Shown here: one piece after another, positions 7,762 through 16,836 of the stretch
How the letters are laid out: each line of letters starts with the position of its first letter
How positions within the stretch are numbered: the stretch's first letter is position 1
Assembly: GCF_019207085.1 (NCBI RefSeq)
Contig: NZ_JAATOM010000015.1
Coordinates: 1-64,000, forward strand
DNA: 64,000 nucleotides
Direction: 5' to 3'
Origin: Variovorax sp. dw_308
GTDB taxonomy: Bacteria; Pseudomonadota; Gammaproteobacteria; Burkholderiales; Burkholderiaceae_C
Made by a program: the position numbers and the translations under genes
The notes under the pieces: model-generated
What the model was told of the DNA's origin: nothing
Databases searched by the model: none
Seen by the model: the letters and a program-made list of their open reading frames with translations, nothing else

Positions 7762-8588
7762 GGTTGCACCTCCCTCGTGGCGTCGAGGCGATGCAGATCG
7801 TTGAAATCTGTATCGTCGTCGCCGCGCGGCAGATCAGTGAAGTCGGGGACCGCCAGCAGGCCGCCCACAGCACGCGCGGCTTCGGTCGCTGCCGTCATGC
7901 CTGGATTGCCGTCGGTCTTCCAGTCGTCGTCGGCCGCGACCACCAGGGTGATGCACGGGAATTTCGTGCGCAGCGCCTTGGCCACCGGCTGCAGGTTTCC
8001 GGCGTTGAAGGCGATCGCGACCGCGTCGCCGCTGTCCTCGTGGATCGTGGCGCCCGTTGCATAGCCTTCGCAGATCACCAGGCGGCCGCTGGGCCTGCCG
8101 ATGGCGTGGTAGCAGCCCTTCACGCGCGCGCCGGGCATGAAGCGCTTGGAACCGTCCGGCGCGATGCTCTGCAGGCCGTGGAGGTGGCCCACGGCGTCGC
8201 GCAGCGGGATCAACAAGGTGTGGCCGGCCTCAATGCGGATGCCGTGAGCACGGACGCTCTTGGCAGTGAGGTAGGGATGCTCGGCAGCAGGCTCGGCAGC
8301 CGCCCAGCGGATCGCAGCGGCGGCGGCAGCGTCCACGTGGCGCTGGAGCTGCTCGGCGTCGTGCTGACGGCGCAACGCGTCCATGCGGCGGGCAAATGCC
8401 TTGCGCTCGGCCGGTGTCAGTTCGCGCTGGTGATGGCGGGTCTCGACGTAGCCGCAGCGAAAGCAATGGGCGACACCGTGATCGTCGGCGGCAATCGTTA
8501 CGCCCATCGTCTTGTCGTTGGGCTTACGACCGCATGCGGGGCAGATGGTGCGATGGTCGCCGATGGGGAGATCGGTCCAAATGATCAT
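7758..8588 (-). CDS. TOPRIM-domain phage primase with zinc ribbon
   Basis: This 276-residue protein starts at 8588, ATGA-coupled to the 76-residue gene. It opens with a four-Cys zinc ribbon (C16, C19, C42, C45: ICPACGRK and HCFRCGYVE), as in phage P4 alpha-type and T7-like primases. A helical linker follows, then a TOPRIM domain from about residue 165: RLVICEGYATGATIHE with catalytic Glu174, and VVAADDDWKTDGN with the acidic DxD-like metal site. Zinc ribbon plus TOPRIM makes RNA primers; the helicase part of P4 alpha is absent and its role may be taken by the downstream DUF3987 protein. The stop overlaps that gene by GTGA. Confidence 0.88.
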   Translation of the reverse strand: MIIWTDLPIGDHRTICPACGRKPNDKTMGVTIAADDHGVAHCFRCGYVETRHHQRELTPAERKAFARRMDALRRQHDAEQLQRHVDAAAAAAIRWAAAEPAAEHPYLTAKSVRAHGIRIEAGHTLLIPLRDAVGHLHGLQSIAPDGSKRFMPGARVKGCYHAIGRPSGRLVICEGYATGATIHEDSGDAVAIAFNAGNLQPVAKALRTKFPCITLVVAADDDWKTDGNPGMTAATEAARAVGGLLAVPDFTDLPRGDDDTDFNDLHRLDATREVQP

Positions 8589-8815
8589 TCGGCACCTCCC
8601 ACGCGACGCAGAAACGCCTCAAGGTCTTCGATGCGGGTGCAGAAATGCGAGAGGTTCCAGCGGGCCACCAGCCAGCCGTCGGTCACGGTGTCATGGACCG
8701 AGAAGCCGCGTAGAGCCAACTCGGCTTTCAGCGTGGCGAGACCCTTGTCGACATTGACAGTCGACGCGTCAGGTGCGGTCGAACCGACCGCGTCTTGTTG
8801 AGCGATCTTGTGCAT
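8585..8815 (-). CDS. Hypothetical phage protein, 76 aa
   Basis: A 76-residue protein starting MHKIAQQDAVGSTAPDASTV. The C-terminal part (LALRGFSVHDTVTDGWLVAR, then HFCTRIEDLEAFLRRVGG) looks like a compact beta-alpha fold. It begins 13 bases after the AlpA stop and ends in ATGA overlap with the primase, so it is co-translated with it. Similar short proteins commonly sit between AlpA and primase in integrated elements; no function is known to me. Confidence 0.7.
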   Translation of the reverse strand: MHKIAQQDAVGSTAPDASTVNVDKGLATLKAELALRGFSVHDTVTDGWLVARWNLSHFCTRIEDLEAFLRRVGGAE

Positions 8816-8828
8816 GACGCTTTCCCGG

Positions 8829-9032
8829 TTAAAGGGCCGCGATCAGCTTGTCGATGTCGGACTTGCGCCAACAGGTCGTCTTCGGGCCGAGCTTGATGCC
8901 AGGCGGGAAACGACCGTCCTTGATGCCGTTCCACCAAGTCGCGCGAGACACGGGAACGCGTTGCAAGACTTGGGGCAGACGCAGGAGCGCGTCGGTGGAG
9001 GGTGCCGATGTGGCGATAACTTCAGTGGCCAT
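8829..9032 (-). CDS. AlpA-family regulator / excisionase-like
   Basis: A 67-residue protein with the AlpA pattern: LLRLPQVLQRVPVSRATWWN (a MerR-like winged helix-turn-helix that starts 'LRLxxVxxxxxxSRxTxx'), then IKDGRFPPGIKLGPKTTCWR and SDIDKLIAAL. AlpA proteins activate integrase or early genes in P4-like elements and phage-inducible islands, and can act as excisionase. It is the first gene of the leftward replication operon. A G-rich AAGGCAAGCA lies before the ATG; a possible -35 TTGACC lies about 60 bases upstream with no clear -10. Confidence 0.88.
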   Translation of the reverse strand: MATEVIATSAPSTDALLRLPQVLQRVPVSRATWWNGIKDGRFPPGIKLGPKTTCWRKSDIDKLIAAL

Positions 9033-9340
9033 TGCTTGCCTTGTTTTTGCAATACAAAAAAGCCACCAGCGCCGGGCATAGGGTCAAGCATCTAGCAATA
9101 CTTGATTTCCGCCTTAAACTTTGAGTCCTCTCGTCCAAGAGTGGGCTCTGGGTTTCGGCCTGGTGTCCAAGAAGGCCCCTTGAGTTCCTAGGCTCCCGGG
9201 GCTTTCTGCTTTCTGGACCATCAGTCGACTATTTGTCGATCTATTTGTCCAGAGCGCGGGGTAATGATATGGGAGCGAAAAGATGTCCACTCCACGCGAG
9301 CACATCTAGGGGTGGTAAGAAATACATGGTCAGGCACGGG
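9033..9340. other. Regulatory gap upstream of alpA
   Basis: No gene is seen in these 308 bases. The gap is AT-richer than its surroundings and contains two 9-base direct repeats CTATTTGTC at 9229-9237 and 9241-9249 (12-base period). A second loose pair, GTCCAAGA, lies near 9138-9145 and 9168-9175. Both are candidate operator sites for a phage regulator such as AlpA. No divergent repressor gene is present. Confidence 0.45.
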
Positions 9341-9955
9341 CTATTTCTTCCCCCTGCGGGCCGCCTTCTCTGCCGATTCCGGTGAGCCGGCGCTCGGAAG
9401 CTTGCACATGACAAGGATCTCGTTTGCGAGTTTTGGAGCCAAAGCCGCTTTGGTCCCTGCAGCGCGAAGCTTCTTGATGATCTCGGCAAGCAAGATGTCT
9501 CTCGGCCGGGTGCTCTTGCGGCCGGCCTTGGATGAGGTTTTCTTGAGGCCGGACGCCACCTGCGATGCCAAGAACTCCACCATCAGTAGACCTTCAGTTA
9601 CGGTCTTCTCGATCTCGTGAAAGTTCATCTCGAGTCGCAGCGCATGGGTCGCCAAGTACGCGCCAACTTGCGGGGGAACAGCCGCCGGGCCTAGCGCTGT
9701 GCGCACGGCACGCACTCTCCGCTTGAGGTTCTCCAGGTACTGGATTTCCTCGGTTCGTGTGGGCATGGAGCGGGCGTATTCGTCATTGAGTCGGTAGTTC
9801 CCCAGTTCCCTTCCCAGCCACGCACTGAACTCGGCGATGTCGATCCCGTGCGGTGCGAGTAGCGATCCGAGGTCCGGCACCGTCTCGTCAATCCATCCAC
9901 CAGTGAAATATTTCTTGTGCTTCATTTGGGGGCCGAACGGGATGTCGTCGTCCAT
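9341..9955 (-). CDS. Hypothetical protein, about 204 aa
   Basis: The open frame extends into the integrase gene, but that extension is Arg/Ser-rich and implausible. The ATG at 9955 (MDDDIPFGPQMKHKKYF) has GGAGG ten bases upstream and is preferred; 9991 and 9985 are alternatives. The protein is soluble and mostly helical, with segments GIDIAEFSAWLGRELGNY and RLEMNFHEIEKTVTEGLL, and a Lys/Arg-rich C-terminus (KKTSSKAGRKSTRPRD and EKAARRGKK) that could bind nucleic acid. It lies between integrase and AlpA on the same strand. Such positions often hold element cargo. No family is recognised. Confidence 0.6.
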   Translation of the reverse strand: MDDDIPFGPQMKHKKYFTGGWIDETVPDLGSLLAPHGIDIAEFSAWLGRELGNYRLNDEYARSMPTRTEEIQYLENLKRRVRAVRTALGPAAVPPQVGAYLATHALRLEMNFHEIEKTVTEGLLMVEFLASQVASGLKKTSSKAGRKSTRPRDILLAEIIKKLRAAGTKAALAPKLANEILVMCKLPSAGSPESAEKAARRGKK

Positions 9956-10055
9956 GTCGTCGAAGCCTCCGTGGATGTTGAGCATCTGCATCTGGTGCAG
10001 GTATTGCGCCGGTTGTGGCCGCCTCGGCAGGTGGCGCCTAGCGCGGAAGAACAGT

Positions 10056-11312
10056 TCATGCGTCCCTGGCCATCTGCACAGTCGGCCGAGAGTTTTTTGC
10101 CGAACGAAGCCTATCGAGGTAGTCCGCCCACGCTTGAAGCATTTCCCGGCGCTGCTTGAGGAACTCGGTGCGGTTGTAGGCGCGCCCGAGGCTGTCGGCC
10201 ACGCTGTGCGCAAGCTGGGCTTCGATGACCGCCCGGTCGAACCCCAGATGCTCATCCAGGATGGTCCGCGCCGTCGCGCGAAATCCGTGGCCGGTGACTT
10301 CCTTTTGTGTGTCGTAGCCAAGCCGGCGCAAGGCCGCGTTCACGGTGTTCTCGCTCATGGCTCGCTCGTGGTCGCGCTCGCCGCGAAACACCAGACCGAG
10401 GCCGGTGGACCCGGTCAGAGGCTGCAGATCTCGCAGTAGATCGACTGCCTGGCTCGGCAGGGGAACGATGTGCGGATCGCCGTGGAGCTTGCCGGCGCGC
10501 TGGCGCTTCATGCGCCCGGGCGGAATCGTCCATGTGGCCACGTCCAGATTCATTTCTTCCCAGCGAGCAAAGCGAAGCTCACCAGGGCGCAGCATCAGCA
10601 TCGGTGCGAGTTGGAGAGCCGCACGCACGACCGGCGTGCCGGAATAGCCGTGCAGCGCGCGCAGGAGCGCCGCCAGGTCGTCTAGATCGGTAACTGCGGC
10701 CATGTGCTTCACCACCGGCTTGCGCAGTGCGCCCTTGAGGTCACGCGACGGATCGGCACGCAAGCGGCCGGTGGCGATACCGTAGCGGAACACCTGCCCG
10801 CAGTTCTCCAGCGCTCGATGGGCCGTCTCAATGGCGCCGCGTGACTCGATCTTGCGCAGGACGGCCAGAAGGGTGGGCGCATCGATGTCGGCGATCGGCA
10901 GGCGGCCGAGATAGGGGAACAGGTCTACTTCCATCCGCCGCATGATCTTGTCGCCGTAACTCGGCGCCCATTCATCTTTGCGGGTGGCAAACCACTCCCT
11001 GGTGACGGCCTCGAAGTTGCTGGCGCCGCTCACCATGGCGGCCAGCTTTGCGGCTTTCTTGGCCTCGTTCGGATTGATGCCGGAGCGCTTTTGTCGACGG
11101 GCGTCCATGTGCTTCTCCCGAGCTTCGGCCAGGGTCACCTCTGGATAGCTGCCGTAGCTCACCACGGTTTCGCCATTGGACGTGCGGATGCGCCACTGCC
11201 AATACATGCCGCCCGCCGGCGTGATGCGCAAGTACAAGCCATCACCATCGGTATGCTTGCCGGGCGCTGGCTTCGCCTTGAGCGCCCGCAGCTTCAGTTC
11301 AGTAAGTGCCAT
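10056..11312 (-). CDS. P4-type tyrosine integrase
   Basis: From the ATG at 11312 (MALTELKLRALKAK) the protein is 418 residues; an upstream in-frame ATG at 11390 adds an implausible leader. It has an N-terminal DUF4102 arm-binding domain (residues 1-85, DGDGLYLRITPAGGMYW), a SAM-like core-binding domain (about 95-200), and a catalytic domain with the full tyrosine recombinase set: R242 (LRPGELR), H342-x-x-R345 (HGFR), H369 and nucleophile Y379 (GRAYNRTEF). This family integrates P4-like phages, satellites and genomic islands, usually at tRNA genes. It marks the right end of the element, but no tRNA or att duplication was recognised beside it. Confidence 0.92.
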   Translation of the reverse strand: MALTELKLRALKAKPAPGKHTDGDGLYLRITPAGGMYWQWRIRTSNGETVVSYGSYPEVTLAEAREKHMDARRQKRSGINPNEAKKAAKLAAMVSGASNFEAVTREWFATRKDEWAPSYGDKIMRRMEVDLFPYLGRLPIADIDAPTLLAVLRKIESRGAIETAHRALENCGQVFRYGIATGRLRADPSRDLKGALRKPVVKHMAAVTDLDDLAALLRALHGYSGTPVVRAALQLAPMLMLRPGELRFARWEEMNLDVATWTIPPGRMKRQRAGKLHGDPHIVPLPSQAVDLLRDLQPLTGSTGLGLVFRGERDHERAMSENTVNAALRRLGYDTQKEVTGHGFRATARTILDEHLGFDRAVIEAQLAHSVADSLGRAYNRTEFLKQRREMLQAWADYLDRLRSAKNSRPTVQMARDA

Positions 11313-11437
11313 TCGCCCCCCGCCAAGTTGGAATGGGGGTAAATGTACGGGGTAAAGAGGTTGATTGATTGGGCTGCATGTAGATTTCATGCGGCCTGCG
11401 GCAGTTCTTTCGGTAGAGCCCCAGCCACCAGTCTTCC

Positions 11438-11472
11438 AAGCCCCTGATTCTTTGCGAAATCAGGGGCTTTTT
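11438..11472 (+). terminator. Rho-independent terminator
   Basis: A perfect 12-base stem (AAGCCCCTGATT at 11438-11449 with AATCAGGGGCTT at 11458-11469) and 8-base loop is followed by a T tract on the plus strand. It lies between the integrase and the arylsulfatase relic, and no intact plus-strand gene precedes it in the window. It may be the terminator of the gene or RNA at which the element integrated. Confidence 0.85.
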
Positions 11473-11489
11473 GACGTCTGGTGCTGGGC

Positions 11490-11694
11490 GTGCCCCGCAT
11501 CTTCAACCTCCGGATCGGACTCGTACGAGCGCGCGCAGATCACGTCGTACGCCCTTTGCGACTGGATGTTCCGCGACATCTACCTGCAGCCACCGGCGCA
11601 GGCAGCGTCGGTGAGTTCCTCGTCGACCTTCAAGGACTTCCCGCCGAGGCAGAGGACCGCGAGCTTCAGTTTGAACCAGGTGCTCGCGGAGTGA
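11490..11694 (+). pseudogene. Arylsulfatase C-terminal relic, frameshifted
   Basis: The three plus frames together spell a typical sulfatase C-terminus but in broken register. One frame gives VPRIFNLR, the next gives DSYERAQITSYALCDWMF followed by PPAQA, the first frame gives VGEFL, and the second frame resumes TFKDFPPRQRTASFSLNQVL before a TGA at 11692-11694. Family members end with the same order of blocks (FNLR, DPYERA, PAQA, VGxFL, FPPRQ, ASF). At least three frameshifts and the absence of the N-terminal 90 percent show a dead fragment. It lies directly beside the integrase end of the element, so the element or an associated deletion probably removed the rest. No function remains. Confidence 0.7.
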
Positions 11695-11780
11695 CGGGGG
11701 CAGTCATGCGCAAGCTGATGCCAGCGCCAAGGGCCGGTGCGTCCCGGGCGACGCCGAGGCCGCGGTGCCTGGCGCCTGGA

Positions 11781-12428
11781 TCAGCGCGCCGCCGACGTGT
11801 CGTTGTGCACGGTCGGCGCGTCCGCGCTTTCCGGCAACCGCACCTTCGCAATGCCGCCCAGGAACAGGTCCGCGACGATCGGCGCCATGGCGTCGTAGTC
11901 AAGTTCGCCGTCGGGCTTCATCCAGGTGAACATCCAGTTGATCATGCCGAACAGCAGCATGGTCAGCGGCTTGGACAGGTGGGCGCTGGGCTGGCCTTCG
12001 CGCATTTCCGATACCGCGCGGGCAAAGCCGGCGACGACGTGACGCTCCTTGTCGAGCACGCGCTCGCGATCGTCGGGCTCGAGGAACTTGACGTCTTCCG
12101 TCAGCACGCGGTGCGCGTCCTGTGCGTCGGCGTACTCGGCAACGATGCGATGGATCAGGTGGCGCAGCCTGGCCTCGCCCTGCAAGTGAGCGGAAGCCTC
12201 GTCGTCGATCAAGGCCTGCAAGCGCGACACATGACCCTCGGCGATGCTGACGAGCAGGCTGTACTTGTCCTTGTAGTAGTGATAGAGGGAGGCCTTCGAC
12301 AGCCCGCAGGCCTCCGCCACCTGGTTCATCGACGCCGATGCATAGCCCCGCCTGGCGAACAGCGCCGCGGCGCGGGACAGGATCATCTCCCGCTGGTCTT
12401 CGTAGGTGGCAGCTCGTCCGCGCGGCAT
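11781..12428 (-). CDS. paaR: TetR-family repressor of phenylacetate catabolism (PaaR)
   Basis: A 215-residue TetR/AcrR protein. The N-terminal helix-turn-helix spans about residues 12-60 (MILSRAAALFARRGYASASM, then AEACGLSKASLYHYYKDKYS). The C-terminal ligand domain is helical with Trp/Met-rich segments (MLLFGMINWMFTWMKPDG). In betaproteobacteria a TetR-type PaaR represses paa genes and is released by phenylacetyl-CoA. That role is supported here by its position after paaY and by a TetR-style palindrome in the paaY-paaG promoter region (13136-13149). It is separated from paaY by 17 bases and is probably co-transcribed, giving an autoregulatory loop. Confidence 0.85.
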   Translation of the reverse strand: MPRGRAATYEDQREMILSRAAALFARRGYASASMNQVAEACGLSKASLYHYYKDKYSLLVSIAEGHVSRLQALIDDEASAHLQGEARLRHLIHRIVAEYADAQDAHRVLTEDVKFLEPDDRERVLDKERHVVAGFARAVSEMREGQPSAHLSKPLTMLLFGMINWMFTWMKPDGELDYDAMAPIVADLFLGGIAKVRLPESADAPTVHNDTSAAR

Positions 12429-12445
12429 GTCGAACTGTTCCTGCC

Positions 12446-13054
12446 TTATTCGTCGTCGCGCTTGGTGGCGATCAGCGTGCGCACCGGCGAATGCTGCACG
12501 CGCGGCCGGTCTGCCTCGACGGCCGCGAGCGGCGCGACCTCGACCAGGCTGGCAAGGCAGCGCCGCGTGAGCTCCTGGTAGGTGAGGGTGCCGTCGAGCT
12601 TCCAGGCGATCTCCTGGTCGCTGAGTTCGCGCTTGACCTTGGCAGGCATGCCCGCGGCGAGGCTGCGCGGCGGCACCTTCATGCCGGCCGGCACGAAGGC
12701 GCAGGCCGCGACGAAGGAACTCGCGCCGATCTCTGCCTCGTCCATTACCACTGCGTTCATGCCGACCAGGGCATCGCGCCGCACGATGCAGCCGTGCAGC
12801 ACCGCGCCGTGGCCGACGTGGCCGTTCTCCTCGATGAGCGTGTCCTGCAGCGGAAAGCCATGCATCACACAGGTGTCTTGCACATTGGCGCCGGCGTGGA
12901 GCACGATGCGGCCGAAGTCGCCGCGCAGGCTGGCGTTGGGACCGATGTAGCAGTCGGGGCCGACGATCACGTCGCCGATAAGTACGGCGGTGGGATGCAC
13001 GTAGGCGCTCGGGTCGACCACCGGCACGACGCCTTCGATGGAGTAGCAGGGCAT
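12446..13054 (-). CDS. paaY: PaaY hexapeptide-repeat thioesterase
   Basis: The start at 13054 (MPCYSIEGVVPVVD) has AGAGGA upstream; the longer frame to 13429 is not credible. The 202-residue protein is a left-handed beta helix of the gamma-carbonic-anhydrase class, with hexapeptide repeats such as VHPTAVLIGDVIVGPDCYIG and zinc-ligand His in MHGF and HVGHGAVLHG. PaaY is a thioesterase of the phenylacetate pathway thought to hydrolyse dead-end CoA esters such as the ring-1,2-epoxide product and 2-hydroxycyclohepta-1,4,6-triene-1-formyl-CoA. It is first in the leftward paaY-paaR operon, divergent from paaG, with the operator in between. Confidence 0.88.
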   Translation of the reverse strand: MPCYSIEGVVPVVDPSAYVHPTAVLIGDVIVGPDCYIGPNASLRGDFGRIVLHAGANVQDTCVMHGFPLQDTLIEENGHVGHGAVLHGCIVRRDALVGMNAVVMDEAEIGASSFVAACAFVPAGMKVPPRSLAAGMPAKVKRELSDQEIAWKLDGTLTYQELTRRCLASLVEVAPLAAVEADRPRVQHSPVRTLIATKRDDE

Positions 13055-13123
13055 GTCTCGTCCTCTTTTCTTTTGACTAAGGGTTTGCACTAGGCCAAAC
13101 ATCTTGCGCGGCGAAGTCGGGAA

Positions 13124-13152
13124 ATAATAAACTCTACCGAACGGTCGGTCAA
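13124..13152 (-). promoter_or_regulatory. Promoter of paaY-paaR
   Basis: Minus-strand -35 TTGACC (13147-13152), a 17-base spacer and -10 TATTAT (13124-13129). The PaaR-like palindrome lies within the spacer, so repressor binding would block RNA polymerase directly. The 121-base gap must also hold the divergent paaG promoter; TTGCGC and TAAACT on the plus strand, 18 bases apart, are a weak candidate. Confidence 0.7.
13136..13149. promoter_or_regulatory. PaaR operator
   Basis: ACCGAACGGTCGGT is a 14-base palindrome with 6 of 7 pairs matching, of the ACCGACC/GGTCGGT type bound by TetR-family PaaR in betaproteobacteria. It is located between divergent paaY and paaG. Confidence 0.75.
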
Positions 13153-13175
13153 TAATGTTTTGAGAGACAAGAACA

Positions 13176-13958
13176 ATGTCAGAACCCACGATTTCGGTTG
13201 CGCAGACGGGTAGCGTCACCACGCTCACGCTCAACCGCCCCACGGCGATGAACAGCTTCACCAGCGCGATGCATGCGGAGTTGCTGGCCGCGCTGAACGG
13301 CGCCGCGGCCGATGCATCGGTGCGCTGCGTGATCATCACGGGCGCCGGACGCGGCTTCTGCGCGGGCCAGGACTTGAGCGATCCGGCTGCCGCGCCGGGG
13401 CAGGACCTGGGCAAGCTGATCGAGGCCAACTACGCGCCGCTGGTCGAGCGCGTGCGCTCGATGCCGGTGCCTGTGATCGCGGCCGTCAACGGCGTGGCCG
13501 CGGGCGCAGGCGCCAATCTCGCGCTGTGCTGCGACCTGGTGATCGCCGCGCGGTCCGCCTCCTTCATCCAGGCCTTCTCGAAGATCGGACTGGTGGTCGA
13601 CACAGGTGGCACGTGGCTGCTGCCGCGGCTGGTGGGTTCGGCGCGCGCCCTCGGGCTGGCGATGCTGGGCGACAAGGTGCCTGCGGCCGACGCGGCGCAG
13701 ATGGGAATGATCTGGCAGTGCGTCGACGACGCCGCGCTGCTCGATACCGCCAACGCCCTGGCCACTCGGCTGGCCGGCATGCCGACGCGCGCGCTGGTGG
13801 CCACGCGGCAGGCACTGACCTCGGCGCAGGGTATGGACATGCGCCAGGCCCTGCAGCAGGAGGCCGCGCTCCAATCCGAACTCGGCAGCGCGCACGACTA
13901 TCTCGAAGGCGTCGATGCGTTCCGCAACAAGCGCGCGCCGACCTTCACCGATCGCTGA
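13176..13958 (+). CDS. paaG: PaaG, 1,2-epoxyphenylacetyl-CoA isomerase
   Basis: A 260-residue crotonase-fold protein. The oxyanion-hole segment AGRGFCAGQDL (near residue 60) and GVAAGAGANLALCCDLVIAA (near 110) are typical, followed by the PaaG signature FSKIGLVVDTGGTWLLPRLV. The active-site Asp of this family (in LVVDTGG) is present, while the Glu pair of true enoyl-CoA hydratases is absent. It converts the ring-1,2-epoxide of phenylacetyl-CoA to the oxepin. It is the first gene of the plus-strand paa operon, 36 bases after the operator region. Confidence 0.92.
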   Translation: MSEPTISVAQTGSVTTLTLNRPTAMNSFTSAMHAELLAALNGAAADASVRCVIITGAGRGFCAGQDLSDPAAAPGQDLGKLIEANYAPLVERVRSMPVPVIAAVNGVAAGAGANLALCCDLVIAARSASFIQAFSKIGLVVDTGGTWLLPRLVGSARALGLAMLGDKVPAADAAQMGMIWQCVDDAALLDTANALATRLAGMPTRALVATRQALTSAQGMDMRQALQQEAALQSELGSAHDYLEGVDAFRNKRAPTFTDR

Positions 13959-13983
13959 GCACTTGCAGCCCGCGCCAATCCAC

Positions 13984-14427
13984 ATGACCGAACTCTCATC
14001 TCCACAACAAACCGCCGAATACGTCCGCGAAGGCATGCTGCGCAACGACCGCGCGACGCGCGCGCTCGGCATGCGCGTGCTCGAGATCGCGCCCGGCAGC
14101 GCAACGCTCTGCATGCAGGTGCGCGAAGACATGCTCAACGGCCACGACACGTGCCACGGCGGCTTCATCGCCACGCTGGCTGATTCGGCCTTCGCCTTCG
14201 CGTGCAACTCGTACAACGAACTCACCGTCGCTTCAGGGTTCGGCATCGACTTCATTGCGCCGGCGAAGCTCGGGGATGTGCTCAATGCGCGTTGCGAAGA
14301 GGTTTCGAAGGCCGGGCGTACCGGTGTCTACGACACGGAAGTCACCAACCAGCGGGGCGAGCGCCTGGCGGTGTTCCGCGGCCGCTCGTACACCGCCAGG
14401 GGCAAGCCGGCCGTCACGCTTGCGTGA
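13984..14427 (+). CDS. paaI: PaaI hotdog thioesterase
   Basis: A 147-residue protein starting MTELSSPQQTAEYVREGML at 13984. It is a single hotdog domain with the PaaI motif NGHDTCHGGFIATLADSAF, where the Asn, His and Asp/Gly cluster forms the thioesterase site, and FGIDFIAPAKLGD downstream. PaaI hydrolyses phenylacetyl-CoA and hydroxylated analogues, recovering CoA when the pathway stalls. It lies 25 bases after paaG and 68 bases before paaK. The longer frame from 13915 overlaps paaG and is rejected. Confidence 0.92.
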   Translation: MTELSSPQQTAEYVREGMLRNDRATRALGMRVLEIAPGSATLCMQVREDMLNGHDTCHGGFIATLADSAFAFACNSYNELTVASGFGIDFIAPAKLGDVLNARCEEVSKAGRTGVYDTEVTNQRGERLAVFRGRSYTARGKPAVTLA

Positions 14428-14495
14428 CGCCTGTACGCCTGCGTGACGCCCATACGCCCGCCTGAACCCTGCGAGACCCCAGAGGAGACAAGAAC

Positions 14496-15809
<1,314 letters not shown>

Positions 15810-15825
15810 ACAAGGAGAACACCTC

Positions 15826-16836
15826 ATGTACACGCAAGCCATGGACACGATGGGCAAGGAGCCCGGCGACGGCAAGAAGGCCGTGCGCTCCGCCGACGAG
15901 ATGCGTCTCGAAGAGAACTTCGACGCGCACATCGATGCCGGCGACTTCATCGAGGCGAAGGACTGGATGCCCGATCACTACCGCAAGACGCTGGTGCGGC
16001 AGATCAGCCAGCATGCGCATTCGGAGATCGTCGGCATGCTGCCCGAGGGCAACTGGATCTCGCGCGCACCCACGTTGAAGCGCAAGGCCATCCTGCTGGC
16101 CAAGGTGCAGGACGAAGGCGGCCACGGCCTCTACCTCTACGCCGCTGCCGAAACGCTCGGCACCTCGCGCGACCAGATGTTCGACGCGCTGCACAGCGGC
16201 AAGGCCAAGTACAGCTCGATCTTCAATTACCCGACGCTGACCTGGGCCGACATCGGCACCATCGGCTGGCTGGTGGATGGCGCGGCGATCATGAACCAGG
16301 TGCCGATCTGCCGCTGCTCCTATGCGCCCTATGCGCGCGCGATGATCCGCATCTGCCGCGAAGAAAGCTTCCACCAGCGCCAGGGCTACGAAGCCTTGCT
16401 GACGATGATGACCAAGGGCACCGATGCGCAGAAGGCGATGGTGCAGGACGCGGTCAATCGCTGGTGGTGGCCGTCGATCATGATGTTCGGCCCGCCGGAC
16501 GACCAGTCGCCCAACAGCGCGCAGTCGATGCGCTGGGGCATCAAGCGCTTCAGCAACGACGACCTGCGCCAGAAGTTCATCGACGCGGCGGTGGAGCAGG
16601 CGCGCATCCTCGGCGTGACCTTGCCCGACCCGGACCTCAAGTGGAACGAGGAGCGGCAAGCGCATGACCACGGCACGATCGACTGGAGCGAGTTCTGGCG
16701 CGTGATCGCCGGGGACGGGCCGTGCAATCGCGAACGCCTTGCGACGCGCGTCAAGGCATGGGAAGACGGGGCATGGGTGCGCGAAGCCGCACTGGCGCAT
16801 GCCCGCAAGCAAACCAAATTGAAGGAAGCAGCATGA
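15826..16836 (+). CDS. paaA: Phenylacetyl-CoA epoxidase catalytic subunit PaaA
   Basis: A 336-residue ferritin-like diiron subunit. Iron ligands are in EIVGMLPEGNWI, in QDEGGHGLYLY (the E-x-x-H of one helix) and in CREESFHQRQGYE (second E-x-x-H). PaaA with PaaC forms the catalytic core that inserts one oxygen atom into the aromatic ring of phenylacetyl-CoA; PaaE delivers electrons. The stop overlaps paaB by ATGA, so subunits are coupled. Length agrees with known PaaA (about 310-330). Confidence 0.95.
   Translation: MYTQAMDTMGKEPGDGKKAVRSADEMRLEENFDAHIDAGDFIEAKDWMPDHYRKTLVRQISQHAHSEIVGMLPEGNWISRAPTLKRKAILLAKVQDEGGHGLYLYAAAETLGTSRDQMFDALHSGKAKYSSIFNYPTLTWADIGTIGWLVDGAAIMNQVPICRCSYAPYARAMIRICREESFHQRQGYEALLTMMTKGTDAQKAMVQDAVNRWWWPSIMMFGPPDDQSPNSAQSMRWGIKRFSNDDLRQKFIDAAVEQARILGVTLPDPDLKWNEERQAHDHGTIDWSEFWRVIAGDGPCNRERLATRVKAWEDGAWVREAALAHARKQTKLKEAA

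Noticed and set aside
11395..11436. Possible tRNA 3' end (CCAGCCACCA before a terminator) as attachment site
   Set aside because: The sequence before CCA cannot fold into a T arm and acceptor stem, so no tRNA is claimed.
13055..13429. N-terminal extension of paaY
   Set aside because: It would overlap the promoter, operator and paaG; the ATG at 13054 gives the usual PaaY length and has a ribosome site.
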